A stretch of DNA of 64,000 nt from Celerinatantimonas yamalensis (GCF_046054155.1 NZ_JBEQCT010000001.1:558001-622000), one strand, 5' to 3'. Shown: positions 8,865-18,035, counted from the stretch's first letter. Notes: a model not told the origin generated them from the letters alone. Numbers and translations are program-made.

Positions 8865-9583
8865 GAAATAGCCTCCTTCACAGTGAATTTACCTTCCAAT
8901 AGAGCACGCCCAACAATCACGCCGGCAACACCGGTGTGTCTCAGCGCAGCAATGTCGGCTAAGCGACCAATTCCCCCCGAGGCTTGAAAGTTAACCTTCG
9001 GATAGCGCTCACAGAGTTCTTGATAGAGGGCAACATTGCTCCCTTGCATGGTGCCATCACGCGAGATGTCAGTGCACAATACGTGTTTCAGACCACAAGC
9101 TTGATAGGTATCTAATAGTGATTCAATACTCATGCCACTATCATCTTGCCAACCGGATACCGCAACACACTTTCGCCCCTGAGCATTAATGTTAACATCG
9201 AGAGCCAAGACTATTCGTTGTGCGCCATATTCGCAGAGCCATTGGCTAACCAGCTCAGGTTGTTTGACTGCCAATGAACCTATCACCACGCGTGCAGCTC
9301 CTGCACCGAGTAAGTCAGAGACATCCTTTTCTTGACGAATACCACCGCCCACTTGAATGGATGCCTGCGTATGAGTAATCAGTTGTTGAATAACGCTCAA
9401 TTGTCGTCGGAGGGTATCTTTTGCGCCATCTAAATCAACCAGATGTAACCAGTTTGCTCCTTGACGTTGGTAATCAAGAAATTGTGTTAGCGGTGTATCA
9501 CTGTAGGTTGTTTGTTGTTGATAATCACCTTGATAAAGCCGAACAACATGCCCGTCAATTAAGTCTAATGCAGGAATAATCAT
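8846..9583 (-). CDS. hisA: ProFAR isomerase HisA
   Basis: A 245-residue TIM barrel that isomerises ProFAR to PRFAR by an Amadori rearrangement. The catalytic Asp at residue 7 or 8 sits in MIIPALDLIDGHVVRL; the second acid is in LCTDISRDGTMQG. Phosphate loops QVGGGIR and ASGGIG are visible. The ATG follows the hisH stop directly with no gap, and the 3' end overlaps hisF. Confidence 0.96.
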   Translation of the reverse strand: MIIPALDLIDGHVVRLYQGDYQQQTTYSDTPLTQFLDYQRQGANWLHLVDLDGAKDTLRRQLSVIQQLITHTQASIQVGGGIRQEKDVSDLLGAGAARVVIGSLAVKQPELVSQWLCEYGAQRIVLALDVNINAQGRKCVAVSGWQDDSGMSIESLLDTYQACGLKHVLCTDISRDGTMQGSNVALYQELCERYPKVNFQASGGIGRLADIAALRHTGVAGVIVGRALLEGKFTVKEAISCWQNG

Positions 9584-10198
9584 CTACATCTCCAAAAAGT
9601 TTTTTAGCAGTTGCGCGCCAGCTTGACCACTACGCTCAGGGTGAAATTGCACACCGAAAAAATTGTCTTTAGCGATTACTGCAGAAAAATCCCCACCATA
9701 ATCACAGCTGGCGAGTGTAGCGGGTGTCACCGGCAAAGCATAGCTATGCACAAAATAGAAGTAGCTATCAGGCGAAATGTCAGTAAATAGGGGATGTTCA
9801 GTCATTTTGATTTGATTCCATCCCATATGCGGTAACGGTAATCCAGATACAGGCTGCATCTTTTTTATTGCCCCTGGAATCAACCCTAAACAAGGGTGTG
9901 CCGATTCGCTCTGATAAGCACCACCTTCATAAGAACATTCCACAAGGATCTGCATCCCTAAGCAAATCCCTAAAAGCGGTGCCTGAATCGCTTGAATGGT
10001 ATCTATAAGCTGTTTTGATTTTAGCTGTTGCATCGCCGCATTCACGGTACCAACACCTGGTAAAAAGACCTTATCTGCACTGAAAATAGTTTGCGGATCG
10101 GCGCTGATCATCACCGGATAGCCCAAACGTTCAACAGCAAAACGTACTGATGAGAGGTTAGCGCAGCCCGTATCAATGATCACATTCATCACATTCAT
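9584..10198 (-). CDS. hisH: Imidazole glycerol phosphate synthase glutaminase subunit HisH
   Basis: A class I glutamine amidotransferase that feeds ammonia to HisF. The catalytic triad is visible: Cys in LLGICLGMQ, His and Glu in VQFHPERSG. The oxyanion segment FLPGVGT and the PHMGWNQ motif are also present. Two starts are possible: ATG at 10198, overlapping the hisB stop by one base, or ATG at 10189, which gives the usual MNVIIDTGCAN terminus and is equally likely. Confidence 0.95.
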   Translation of the reverse strand: MNVMNVIIDTGCANLSSVRFAVERLGYPVMISADPQTIFSADKVFLPGVGTVNAAMQQLKSKQLIDTIQAIQAPLLGICLGMQILVECSYEGGAYQSESAHPCLGLIPGAIKKMQPVSGLPLPHMGWNQIKMTEHPLFTDISPDSYFYFVHSYALPVTPATLASCDYGGDFSAVIAKDNFFGVQFHPERSGQAGAQLLKNFLEM

Positions 10199-11268
10199 TA
10201 CAACACTCCTTTACTGCTTGGCAGAACATCACTCGTTTGAGTAATTGCTTGTCCTAATGTGCGACCAAAACATTTAAACAGTGACTCAACAACATGATGA
10301 GTATTCCCTGCACTGGCACTAAGATGCAAAGTCGCATGCAAAGAGTCAGCTAATGAACGAAAAAAGTGTGGAACCATCTCAGTCGTCATACCACCGACTT
10401 GTACCTGCTCAAGCGGGGCATCAAATTTAAGATAAGCGCGGCCAGAAAGATCCAATGCACACTGTGCTAACACTTCATCCATCGGTAAGGTAAAACCAAA
10501 GCGATTAATGCCACGCTTATCGCCAAGTGCTTGTTCCAATGCTTGACCCAACGCTAAAGCGGTGTCTTCAATGGTGTGGTGATCATCAATATGTAGGTCA
10601 CCTTGCACTGAACAGTTAAGGTAAAACCCGCCGTGAGTCGCAATTTGATCGAGCATATGGTCAAAAAAGCCAATGCCTGTTTGAATCGTGCCTCTAGCGC
10701 GGGAATCAAGATTAACGTCAATAGTAATACAGGTTTCGCTAGTTTTGCGTGTGACGCTGGCAACCCGAGCTTGCGTTGTTAAATCCTGACTGATCTGCAA
10801 CCAACCGTTGTTGCATCGCTCATATTCAATACCACGGATCCCCATATTGGCAGCTAATTGCATATCGCTTGGGCGGTCACCAATCACGGCTGAATGCTGA
10901 AAATCTACTTTGCTTTGTTGCAAATAAGGTGCGACTAAACCGAGGTTAGGCTTGCGACAAACACATTGCTCACTGGGTAAATGCGGGCAAATTAATACCT
11001 CATCAAAGTGAATTCCCTGCGATTTGAAAAGATTCATCATCGCTTGGTGAGGTCGATCAAAATCGGCTTGCGGAAAACTAGCTGTACCTAAACCATCTTG
11101 ATTACTGACCATTACCAAGTGAAAACCTGCATTTTGTAGCTTCAGTAACGCGGGGATCACATTGGGCTCAAACTGTAGTTTAGCTAATGAATCAACCTGT
11201 TTGTCACTTTCAGGCTCATCAATGAGTGTCCCATCTCGGTCGATAAATAAGATCTTTTGCGCGCTCAT
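10198..11268 (-). CDS. hisB: Bifunctional histidinol-phosphatase / imidazole glycerol phosphate dehydratase
   Basis: A 356-residue fusion catalysing steps 7 and 9 of the pathway. The N-terminal HAD-type histidinol-phosphatase has DRDGTLIDEP (nucleophile Asp), VMVSNQDG and a zinc loop CPHLPSEQCVCRKP. The C-terminal dehydratase begins near residue 165 and has FFDHMLDQIATHGG, the manganese-binding DDHHTIEDT and HHVVESLFKCFGR. The ATG at 11268 overlaps the hisC stop as ATGA; a longer in-frame start inside hisC is not supported. Confidence 0.96.
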   Translation of the reverse strand: MSAQKILFIDRDGTLIDEPESDKQVDSLAKLQFEPNVIPALLKLQNAGFHLVMVSNQDGLGTASFPQADFDRPHQAMMNLFKSQGIHFDEVLICPHLPSEQCVCRKPNLGLVAPYLQQSKVDFQHSAVIGDRPSDMQLAANMGIRGIEYERCNNGWLQISQDLTTQARVASVTRKTSETCITIDVNLDSRARGTIQTGIGFFDHMLDQIATHGGFYLNCSVQGDLHIDDHHTIEDTALALGQALEQALGDKRGINRFGFTLPMDEVLAQCALDLSGRAYLKFDAPLEQVQVGGMTTEMVPHFFRSLADSLHATLHLSASAGNTHHVVESLFKCFGRTLGQAITQTSDVLPSSKGVL

Positions 11269-12335
11269 AAACAGATTTCTCCGCAGGTGGCTTGGCAAAA
11301 CGCTCGAATAGCTTCAAGCGTGGTTGCCATCTCTTGAGGATTTCCAATACTGACTCGAATGCATCGCTCAAGGCGCGCTTTATCAGTGAAATTACGTAAC
11401 ACAATCCCTTTCTCAGCAATCGCTGAAAAAAGTTCTTGTTTAAACCGAATTAAAATAAAATTTCCCGTTGCGTTAAATAGATACTCCACCCCCGGTAGCA
11501 CTTCAAGTTGTTGTTTAAATGCGAGACGCTGTTGATTAAGAGCCTCAACACGTTGCTTCATACTGGCGAGTTGGCGAGTTAAAACCAGCTCTGCTAGTTT
11601 GGCAACAGGCGTAGGAATAGGGTAGGGCGCAATAACTTTGCTTAAGCATTGAATAACTGCTGCATTGCCAAGCACAAACCCACAGCGAGCACCCGCTAAC
11701 GCAAAGGCTTTGGAGAGAGTACGTAAAATCACAATATTATCAAACTGACTCAAGCGTGAAATAGCGCTAGCTTGAGCGCTAAACTCAATATAGGCTTCAT
11801 CGACGACGATAAGAGCTTTGTCTTGCTGAGCCAGAGCAAGTACCTCTAACTTAGCTAGATCAATGAGATTGCCGGTCGGATTATTTGGCGAGCAAATAAA
11901 AATTAATTTCGCATCTATCTTAGCTAATGCCGCATAATCAGGATCAAAGTTGACATCAACCGGTTGTTCAACCACCTCTACACCAAATGTCTGAGCGCTA
12001 ATGGCATACATGCCATAGGTCGGTGGGTTTATCACAACGCGATCTTGTCCTGGTTCACAATAGGTGCGAATCAATAGATCAATCGCTTCATCAGCGCCGC
12101 GAGTAGCTAGAACCTGATCGGGTGTGATATTTGCGTAATTAGCGTAAGCGCTAATGAGTTCTGGCGGCTGAAATTCAGGATAGCGATTAAGCCGTTGTTC
12201 AGGGTTTGGGTAATCAATATTATCGGGACTTTCATTGGCATTGAGCCAGATATGCCCGTGTCCCCCAATACGTCGGGCAGACTGATAGGGCGTTAATTGT
12301 TGTACGCATTGACGAGCCAGTTGTGTAGTAGCCAC
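11265..12335 (-). CDS. hisC: Histidinol-phosphate aminotransferase
   Basis: A 356-residue fold-type I PLP enzyme that transaminates imidazole acetol phosphate. The PLP lysine is in the ILRTLSKAFALAGARCGF segment; NPNNPTGN-type (SPNNPTGN), VDEAYIEF and the C-terminal RCIRVSIG motif are visible. It starts at GTG, sharing one base with the hisD stop. The arrangement indicates coupled translation. Confidence 0.96.
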   Translation of the reverse strand: MATTQLARQCVQQLTPYQSARRIGGHGHIWLNANESPDNIDYPNPEQRLNRYPEFQPPELISAYANYANITPDQVLATRGADEAIDLLIRTYCEPGQDRVVINPPTYGMYAISAQTFGVEVVEQPVDVNFDPDYAALAKIDAKLIFICSPNNPTGNLIDLAKLEVLALAQQDKALIVVDEAYIEFSAQASAISRLSQFDNIVILRTLSKAFALAGARCGFVLGNAAVIQCLSKVIAPYPIPTPVAKLAELVLTRQLASMKQRVEALNQQRLAFKQQLEVLPGVEYLFNATGNFILIRFKQELFSAIAEKGIVLRNFTDKARLERCIRVSIGNPQEMATTLEAIRAFCQATCGEICL

Positions 12336-13621
12336 TAGTTTTCCTCCCCAGTTCGAAGGGTGACTGCACGTCGGTGTGCCGTTAATCCCTCAGCATTGGC
12401 AATTTCTACGACCGTTGGTGCCAGAGCCCGTAAACTGGCTTCGCTGAGCTCTTGAACGGTGTAACGTTTCATAAAATCTGCGGTTCCTAGACTTGAATAG
12501 GTTCGGGTATACCCGTAAGTGGGTAAGGTATGATTGGTGCCGCTAGCATAATCGCCCACAGACTCGGGAGTCCAAGCACCTAAAAACACACTGCCCGCAT
12601 TTTTAACTTGATTGAGTAAAAAACGCGGCTGTTCAGTTTGAATCACCAAGTGTTCGGGGCCATATTGGTTAGACACAGCAATTGCTTCATCGACATTATC
12701 CACCACGATACAGCGGCTATTTTCGAGTGCTTGTTGTGCAATATTTTTGCGCTCGAGCTGCTCGCATTGGCGCGTTATTTCAGCACTGACAGCTTGCGCG
12801 AACGACTTACAGTTAGTGACCAAGATAACTTGTGAATCAGGGCCATGTTCAGCTTGGGATAGCAAGTCAGCTGCAACAAAAACGGGCGAGGCACTTTGAT
12901 CGGCGATCACCAATACTTCCGATGGGCCAGCAGGAAGATCCATCGCTGCCCCTTGATAATCATCTGCCACTTGCCGTTTGGCTTCAGTGACATACGCATT
13001 TCCCGGTCCAAAAATCTTATCCACTTTAGGAATCGATTGGGTGCCATAGGCCATAGCCGCGACTGCTTGAGCGCCGCCTACGGCATAGATTTCATCTACG
13101 CCACACATCGCCGCAGTATAAAGAATGGCGTCACTAACTGGGGCCGGTGAGCATAAAATAATTTTATCGCAGCCTGCTATTCTGGCTGGAATAGCTAGCA
13201 TCATCACCGTCGATGGTAACGGTGCACTGCCACCGGGTACATACAAACCCACGCGTTCAATGGCGCTATAGCGCAATTCACAGCAGATTTCAGGAGCCGT
13301 TTCAATCAATGTGGGTCGAGGTTTTTGGGCTTGGTGAAATTTGCCAATATTTTTACGCGCGACATCAATGGCCTGTTTAAATGCATCGCTCAATTTAGAG
13401 CCGCTCTGGACGATAGTCTGCTTACTGATACGAATCTGTTCCAATTGTACTTTGTCAAAGCGCGCCGTTAACTCAAACAAAGCGTCATCTTGGCGTGTTT
13501 TTACTTGTGAAATGATGTCGCTGACCACGGCGCTGATTTGGGACGCGTGAGTCACAGATGGTCGCTGTAGAACTTGTTGCTGTTGTGTTTTGGTTAATTG
13601 ATTCCAAATGAGTGTTTGCAT
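12335..13621 (-). CDS. hisD: Histidinol dehydrogenase
   Basis: A 428-residue NAD- and zinc-dependent enzyme that oxidises histidinol to histidine in two steps. Family motifs are intact: VPGGSAPLPSTV, KIFGPGNAYVTEAKR, DLPAGPSEVLVIAD, LSQAEHGPDSQ (base and zinc ligands) and GSVFLGAWTPESVGDYASGTNH. The start lies four bases after the hisG stop. Confidence 0.97.
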   Translation of the reverse strand: MQTLIWNQLTKTQQQQVLQRPSVTHASQISAVVSDIISQVKTRQDDALFELTARFDKVQLEQIRISKQTIVQSGSKLSDAFKQAIDVARKNIGKFHQAQKPRPTLIETAPEICCELRYSAIERVGLYVPGGSAPLPSTVMMLAIPARIAGCDKIILCSPAPVSDAILYTAAMCGVDEIYAVGGAQAVAAMAYGTQSIPKVDKIFGPGNAYVTEAKRQVADDYQGAAMDLPAGPSEVLVIADQSASPVFVAADLLSQAEHGPDSQVILVTNCKSFAQAVSAEITRQCEQLERKNIAQQALENSRCIVVDNVDEAIAVSNQYGPEHLVIQTEQPRFLLNQVKNAGSVFLGAWTPESVGDYASGTNHTLPTYGYTRTYSSLGTADFMKRYTVQELSEASLRALAPTVVEIANAEGLTAHRRAVTLRTGEEN

Positions 13622-13625
13622 CAGA

Positions 13626-14525
13626 CTACTCCATCATTTTTTCAATGGGCATCACCAAAATAGAACTTGCTCCCAGTTCTTTAAGAGATTCCATGGTCTC
13701 CCAAAATAGGTTTTCAGTGCTGACCATATGAACCGCGACGAGATCATCTCGACCAGCCAGTGGTAGCAACGTTGGTCGCTCACTACCCGGCATCAATTCG
13801 ATCACTTCGTCCAAGCGTGCTTTGGGAGCATGCAGCATAATATACTTGCTCTCTTTTGCTTGCATCACCCCTTGAATGCGCAATAGTAAGCGATTTAAAA
13901 GCGCTTGGTTTTCATCACTAAGTGGATTTTTTGATTGAATCAATGTTGCTTTGGAGCGGTAGATAACATCAACTTCTTTCAGGCCATTCGCTTCAAGTGT
14001 CGCTCCGGTTGAGACCAAGTCACAAATCGCATCGGCAAGTCCTGCGCGTGGTGCGACTTCTACTGACCCCGTTAACATAATACCGGTAAAGTCGATTCCT
14101 TGAGTATCCATATAACGCTTGAGTAATCCTGGATAAGTGGTTGCGATTCGTAAATCAGCCAATGATTGAGGGCTTATATAGTCAAAGTCTTCTGGAACCG
14201 CAAGTGATAAACGGCATCCCCCAAAGTCTAAACGACACAGTTGTTTGATATCAGTGGGCTCATTTTGACTGCTTCGTAATAACATTTCTTCTTCAAGTAC
14301 ATTTTCACCCACAATACCAATATCGACGACACCATCCATCACCAAACCTGGAATGTCATCGTCACGCACCCGTAGAATATCGATAGGCATATTTTCGCAG
14401 TGGGCGATCAGACGTTGTTCGCGTAGATTAACTTTCATCCCGCAGTTTTTAAACATCAACTGCGAATCCTTACTTAATCGACCGGACTTTTGGATCGCAA
14501 TTCTTAAACGTTGTTGTTCTGGCAT
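13626..14525 (-). CDS. hisG: ATP phosphoribosyltransferase
   Basis: The first and feedback-controlled enzyme of histidine synthesis. At 299 residues it is the long form with a C-terminal regulatory ACT-like domain (from about residue 225, KYIMLHAPKARLDEV...LPLAGRDDLVAVHMV). The PRPP-binding motif DAICDLVSTGATLEANGL is intact. The ATG at 14525 gives MPEQQRLRIAIQKSGRL as in E. coli; an upstream in-frame ATG would run into the attenuator. It lies directly downstream of the his leader and attenuator. Confidence 0.97.
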   Translation of the reverse strand: MPEQQRLRIAIQKSGRLSKDSQLMFKNCGMKVNLREQRLIAHCENMPIDILRVRDDDIPGLVMDGVVDIGIVGENVLEEEMLLRSSQNEPTDIKQLCRLDFGGCRLSLAVPEDFDYISPQSLADLRIATTYPGLLKRYMDTQGIDFTGIMLTGSVEVAPRAGLADAICDLVSTGATLEANGLKEVDVIYRSKATLIQSKNPLSDENQALLNRLLLRIQGVMQAKESKYIMLHAPKARLDEVIELMPGSERPTLLPLAGRDDLVAVHMVSTENLFWETMESLKELGASSILVMPIEKMME

Positions 14526-14550
14526 TTGGTTGTTTCCTTGACGTGAAAAT

Positions 14551-14585
14551 AAAAAACCCTCGGAAGTATGAGCTTCCGAGGGTTT
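14551..14585 (-). terminator. his operon attenuator terminator
   Basis: A 13-bp perfect stem, AAACCCTCGGAAG with CTTCCGAGGGTTT, followed on the minus strand by a run of T. It lies between the His-rich leader peptide and hisG. Upstream segments rich in CTTC/GAAG-type blocks (14590-14650) can form the competing antiterminator. Confidence 0.93.
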
Positions 14586-14648
14586 CAATATGTCTACCAA
14601 CCGCTAGAAGCTCATCTGAGTCTTCCAGCACCAATTCTCCTGAAAGAC

Positions 14649-14696
14649 CTATTCGGGATGATGATGATGATGGTGGTTTAAAGTAACATTCAACAT
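14649..14696 (-). CDS. hisL: his operon leader peptide
   Basis: A 15-codon frame reading MLNVTLNHHHHHHPE followed by TAG, with six consecutive histidine codons (one CAC, five CAT). It precedes the attenuator stem by about 65 bases. Ribosome stalling at the His run when charged tRNA-His is scarce is the established mechanism for relieving termination of hisGDCBHAFI. E. coli HisL has seven His codons; here there are six. Confidence 0.93.
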   Translation of the reverse strand: MLNVTLNHHHHHHPE

Positions 14697-14717
14697 AATA
14701 TTGGTCTTTCAATCAAT

Positions 14718-14770
14718 TGCTTTGTGTTACTTAAGTTAACAACTAAGAAAAAAAAATCAATCATTTTTTT
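14718..14770 (-). promoter_or_regulatory. Candidate his operon promoter
   Basis: On the minus strand TTGATT is followed after about 16 bases by TAACTT, just upstream of the leader. The spacing is reasonable but both hexamers deviate from consensus, and the region is T-rich. Weak evidence. Confidence 0.35.
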
Positions 14771-14849
14771 CGTTGAAATCTAAAATGACTCAAGATGATG
14801 GCTTTTTGACCGATACAAAGATGTATCGATCCCATTAAAGGAGAATGAT

Positions 14850-15065
14850 ATGCCATCAAGTGACTTAATTTTGCCTATTATTCCGCGTCCAACAGGGCCG
14901 CCACTTCGGCAAGTTAAGGCGCATGAAGATGATGCAAGAAAACATCAATCACGTGACACCGATGAATCAACATCAAAACCAAGCAAGGAAGCTTCGTCAC
15001 CGACCGATGAGCCATCAACAGCGCCTTCACCACCGACTGATCACGAAATTGATTTGTTTGTTTAG
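14850..15065 (+). CDS. Small Pro/Ser/Thr-rich protein of unknown function
   Basis: A 71-residue frame with a strong Shine-Dalgarno (AAAGGAG, seven bases before the ATG). I do not recognise a family. It is low complexity: MPSSDLILPIIPRPTGPPLR is followed by a hydrophilic, Asp/Glu/Lys and then Ser/Pro/Thr-rich tail, ending IDLFV. There is no signal peptide or membrane segment, and it is predicted to be largely disordered. It lies between the divergent his leader and yoaA, 58 bases before the latter, so co-transcription with yoaA is possible. The ribosome site supports translation; without homologues it could still be spurious. Confidence 0.5.
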   Translation: MPSSDLILPIIPRPTGPPLRQVKAHEDDARKHQSRDTDESTSKPSKEASSPTDEPSTAPSPPTDHEIDLFV

Positions 15066-15123
15066 TGCGGGAGACTGGGGTTTTTGTCATAATATCAACT
15101 TTCTGGTGATTTAGGCGGAAGGT

Positions 15124-17067
15124 TTGAAAAAAGATTACTTTGCTCCAGGCGGCTTATTAGCGCGAACAATCTCTGGATTTGCCCCGCGGGAGGCTCAACA
15201 ACTGATGGCTGAGGCTGTCGCGAGCGTGTTGGAAAAATCAGGAATCTTGTTAGCTGAAGCGGGTACTGGAACGGGTAAGACATTCGCCTACTTGGTTCCC
15301 GCTTTACAGTCTGGTAAAAAAGTTGTCATCAGCACCGGTTCTAAGGCACTGCAAGATCAATTGTATCAAAAAGACTTGCCAACCATGGTGAAGGCCTTAG
15401 GCTACGCTCGGCCGATTGCGCTATTAAAAGGGCGTAACAATTATCTATGTATTGAGCGACTCAGTAGCTTCATGCAAGAAAGCCGTAGCATGGATAAACA
15501 GTTATTGGCCGATTTGGCGCGAGTTAAACAGTGGGCCGTCGGTAGTGATAGTGGGGATGTCTCTGAGTTGGGCCCGCTCGCCGAACGTGCTGAATTGCTG
15601 CCTCTGATTACCAGTACCAACGACAACTGCTTGGGACGTGAATGCCCTAGCTATAAAGAATGCCATCTAGTAAAAGCGCGGAACCGAGCAATGGAAGCGC
15701 AGATTATTGTGATCAATCATCATCTTTTTTTTGCGGATATGGCGATTAAAGAGACGGGATTCGGTGAATTACTCCCCGAAGTAGACGGGTATATTTTTGA
15801 TGAAGCGCATCAAATCCCTGATATTGCTACACAGTATTTTGGTCAAACTTTTTCTAGTCGCATGATTAACGATCTCTGCAAAGATATTGATCTCCTTTAT
15901 CGTACTGAGCTTAAAGATATGGCGCAGCTATCCAAAGCAGCTGGCAAACTGAAAATCTCAGCTCAAGATACTCGACTCGCCTTTGAAGGCGAGAAAGAGC
16001 GCGGCGATTGGCGTCCCTTGTTGAATAAGCCGAAATTTTCTCAGCAGCTCAACCGACTGACTCAAGATCTACAGTTTGTCTATGAGCTGTTAAAGCTCGC
16101 CTTATCCCGCTCTGAACTGGGCGACCATTTATTTGAACGTGTTGCCCAGTTGCAAGTATTACTCGAAAAGATGCTTCACACCGATGTCACCGGATTTAGT
16201 TACTGGTATGATACCTCCCGATTAAATTTTTCCTTAAACATTACCCCGCTGAATATTGCCGAGCGATTTCGTCGTGAGCTTGACGAGCGGGATGCCAGTT
16301 GGGTCTTTACCAGTGCAACACTGGCGGTCAATAAAGGCTTTGAGCATTTTATCGGTCAGTTAGGTGTTCATGGCGCAACTGAACTGATGCTCGATAGTCC
16401 ATTTGATTTTGCCCATCAAGCGTTGCTGTGTGTTCCCCGCTATTTACCTGATCCCGGCCAATGGGGCAGTGAACAAGTGTTAGTGAAACAACTATTGCCG
16501 ATTATTGAAGTTAATCGAGGTCGGTGTTTCTTTTTATGTACCAGTCATGCCATGATTCAGCGCTTGTCAGTGTTACTTAAGGAAAAAACAAACTTACCTG
16601 TTCTCACCCAAGGGGATGCCGCAAAAGGTGTACTCCTTGAGCAATTCATTCAGGCAGGGAATGCTATCTTGGTTGCCACTGGCTCGTTTTGGGAAGGTGT
16701 TGACGTTCGTGGACAAGCACTCTCGTGTGTCGTTATCGACAAATTACCCTTCGCCTCACCAGATGATCCCTTAATGCGAGCTAAAAGTGAAGATTGTCGA
16801 CTCCGTGGCGGCGATCCATTTCAGCAAGTTTATCTTCCTCAAGCGGCGATCACCTTAAAACAAGGTGTAGGGCGGTTAATCCGTGATGTATCTGACAAAG
16901 GAGTCGTGATCATCTGTGATAATCGGTTAGTCAACCGCACCTATGGTCAGCTCTTTTTAAGTAGCTTGCCACCGATGCAACGCTGCCGTGACCTAAAGCA
17001 AGTTAAACAATTTATTCAACAAATGAATCAAGCGGAATCTCCCGCAATAAGCGATATTAATTCATGA
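15124..17067 (+). CDS. yoaA: ATP-dependent DNA helicase YoaA (DinG/XPD family)
   Basis: A 647-residue superfamily 2 iron-sulphur helicase. Walker A AEAGTGTGKTFAYL is near residue 41. The four iron-sulphur cysteines are in LCIERL and the CLGRECPSYKECHL cluster; the DEAH box is DEAHQI. The C-terminal helicase motifs are GSFWEGVDVRG and QGVGRLIRD. E. coli YoaA acts with the polymerase accessory protein HolC in repair of stalled forks. The start is a TTG giving LKKDYFAPGG, which matches the conserved DDFAPDG-type terminus; no ATG is available upstream. It ends in ATGA overlap with tsaB. Confidence 0.93.
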   Translation: MKKDYFAPGGLLARTISGFAPREAQQLMAEAVASVLEKSGILLAEAGTGTGKTFAYLVPALQSGKKVVISTGSKALQDQLYQKDLPTMVKALGYARPIALLKGRNNYLCIERLSSFMQESRSMDKQLLADLARVKQWAVGSDSGDVSELGPLAERAELLPLITSTNDNCLGRECPSYKECHLVKARNRAMEAQIIVINHHLFFADMAIKETGFGELLPEVDGYIFDEAHQIPDIATQYFGQTFSSRMINDLCKDIDLLYRTELKDMAQLSKAAGKLKISAQDTRLAFEGEKERGDWRPLLNKPKFSQQLNRLTQDLQFVYELLKLALSRSELGDHLFERVAQLQVLLEKMLHTDVTGFSYWYDTSRLNFSLNITPLNIAERFRRELDERDASWVFTSATLAVNKGFEHFIGQLGVHGATELMLDSPFDFAHQALLCVPRYLPDPGQWGSEQVLVKQLLPIIEVNRGRCFFLCTSHAMIQRLSVLLKEKTNLPVLTQGDAAKGVLLEQFIQAGNAILVATGSFWEGVDVRGQALSCVVIDKLPFASPDDPLMRAKSEDCRLRGGDPFQQVYLPQAAITLKQGVGRLIRDVSDKGVVIICDNRLVNRTYGQLFLSSLPPMQRCRDLKQVKQFIQQMNQAESPAISDINS

Positions 17068-17768
17068 TTAATCAACCAGCTATGGCTAACTTATTAGCCC
17101 TTGATACAGCAACTGAAGCATGCTCTGTGGCATTACATTGGAACGGTGAAATTTTTCACCATTTTGAGCTATGTCCACGGGAACATACCCAAAAAATTCT
17201 GCCAATGATCGAACAGATCTTGGCTCAGGCAGGTGTAAGTTTAACCCAATTAGACGCCATTGCGTTTGGCCAAGGTCCCGGAAGCTTTACTGGTGTGCGT
17301 ATTGGAGTTGCCGCAGCTCAAGGGCTCGGTTTCGGCGCTAATTTGCCCCTACTTGGCGTTTCTACTTTAGCGGCGATGGCACAGCAGGCGATTGAACAGT
17401 GCACACATAGCCATGTTATTGCCGCTATTGATGCTCGGATGGGCGAGATTTATCACGCGATTTATCGCAATGAGCAGGGCATTGCAACGCTACAAGGCAG
17501 TGAGCAAGTAACAGCTCCTGATCAATTGGAGTATCAGAGTGATTTAGTCGCCTGTGCTGTTGGGACTGGCTGGCAAAGCTATCCACAACAGTTACAAGAG
17601 CATTATCCAAAAGCCGAGCAATTAGATATTGCACTTCCGCGTGCATACGATATGCTTAAATTAGCAAATGTTGATTATCAGCAAGGTAGGGTACAAGATG
17701 CCGAATCTGCACAACCTGTCTATTTGCGCGATAAAGTCACCTGGAAAAAGTTACCCGGGAGAGAATAA
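17064..17768 (+). CDS. tsaB: tRNA threonylcarbamoyladenosine biosynthesis protein TsaB
   Basis: A 234-residue ASKHA-fold protein, partner of TsaD and TsaE in t6A37 modification of ANN-decoding tRNAs. Family motifs: LLALDTATEACSVAL at the N-terminus, FGQGPGSFTGVRIGVAAAQGL and IDARMGEIY. The start overlaps the yoaA stop by four bases. A second ATG at codon 7 (MANLLALDTAT) fits homologues as well. Essential in E. coli. Confidence 0.94.
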   Translation: MINQPAMANLLALDTATEACSVALHWNGEIFHHFELCPREHTQKILPMIEQILAQAGVSLTQLDAIAFGQGPGSFTGVRIGVAAAQGLGFGANLPLLGVSTLAAMAQQAIEQCTHSHVIAAIDARMGEIYHAIYRNEQGIATLQGSEQVTAPDQLEYQSDLVACAVGTGWQSYPQQLQEHYPKAEQLDIALPRAYDMLKLANVDYQQGRVQDAESAQPVYLRDKVTWKKLPGRE

Positions 17769-17771
17769 CCA

Positions 17772-18035
17772 GTGAATATTGGTGGTATCGGTCAAGCGCC
17801 ATATCCTGTCAATCTGCCTAAAAAAAGCACTGACAAGGTTCGAAAGCGCCGTGATAAGTCGAAAAAGGGCAAAGGACGTCTGCAGTCAGTTGCCGATGAG
17901 TCATTGCTCGATTCAGTTTGTTATGACTTACCACCCAGTCATAGTCGAGGCGCGCTGCGAGCGTATCAAGAGATTTGTTTAATGGCACGCCGTGGCGATA
18001 TCAATCTTATTTTTGGTGTCGATATTTATGCTTAA
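17772..18035 (+). CDS. Small basic hypothetical protein between tsaB and slp
   Basis: An 87-residue protein starting at GTG, three bases after tsaB. After MNIGGIGQAPYPVNLP comes a highly basic stretch (KKSTDKVRKRRDKSKKGKGR), then an acidic/hydrophobic half ending in RAYQEICLMARRGDINLIFGVDIYA. I do not recognise a family with confidence. The C-terminal helix plus the NLIFGVDIYA ending looks like a folded or anchoring module. No signal peptide. It overlaps the slp start by eight bases and is tightly packed in the tsaB-slp unit, which argues that it is real. Confidence 0.6.
   Translation: MNIGGIGQAPYPVNLPKKSTDKVRKRRDKSKKGKGRLQSVADESLLDSVCYDLPPSHSRGALRAYQEICLMARRGDINLIFGVDIYA

Noticed and set aside
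14470..14712. 80-residue minus-strand frame through the his leader
   Set aside because: It runs across the attenuator in a different frame from HisL and has no family resemblance; the 15-residue His-rich frame explains the region.
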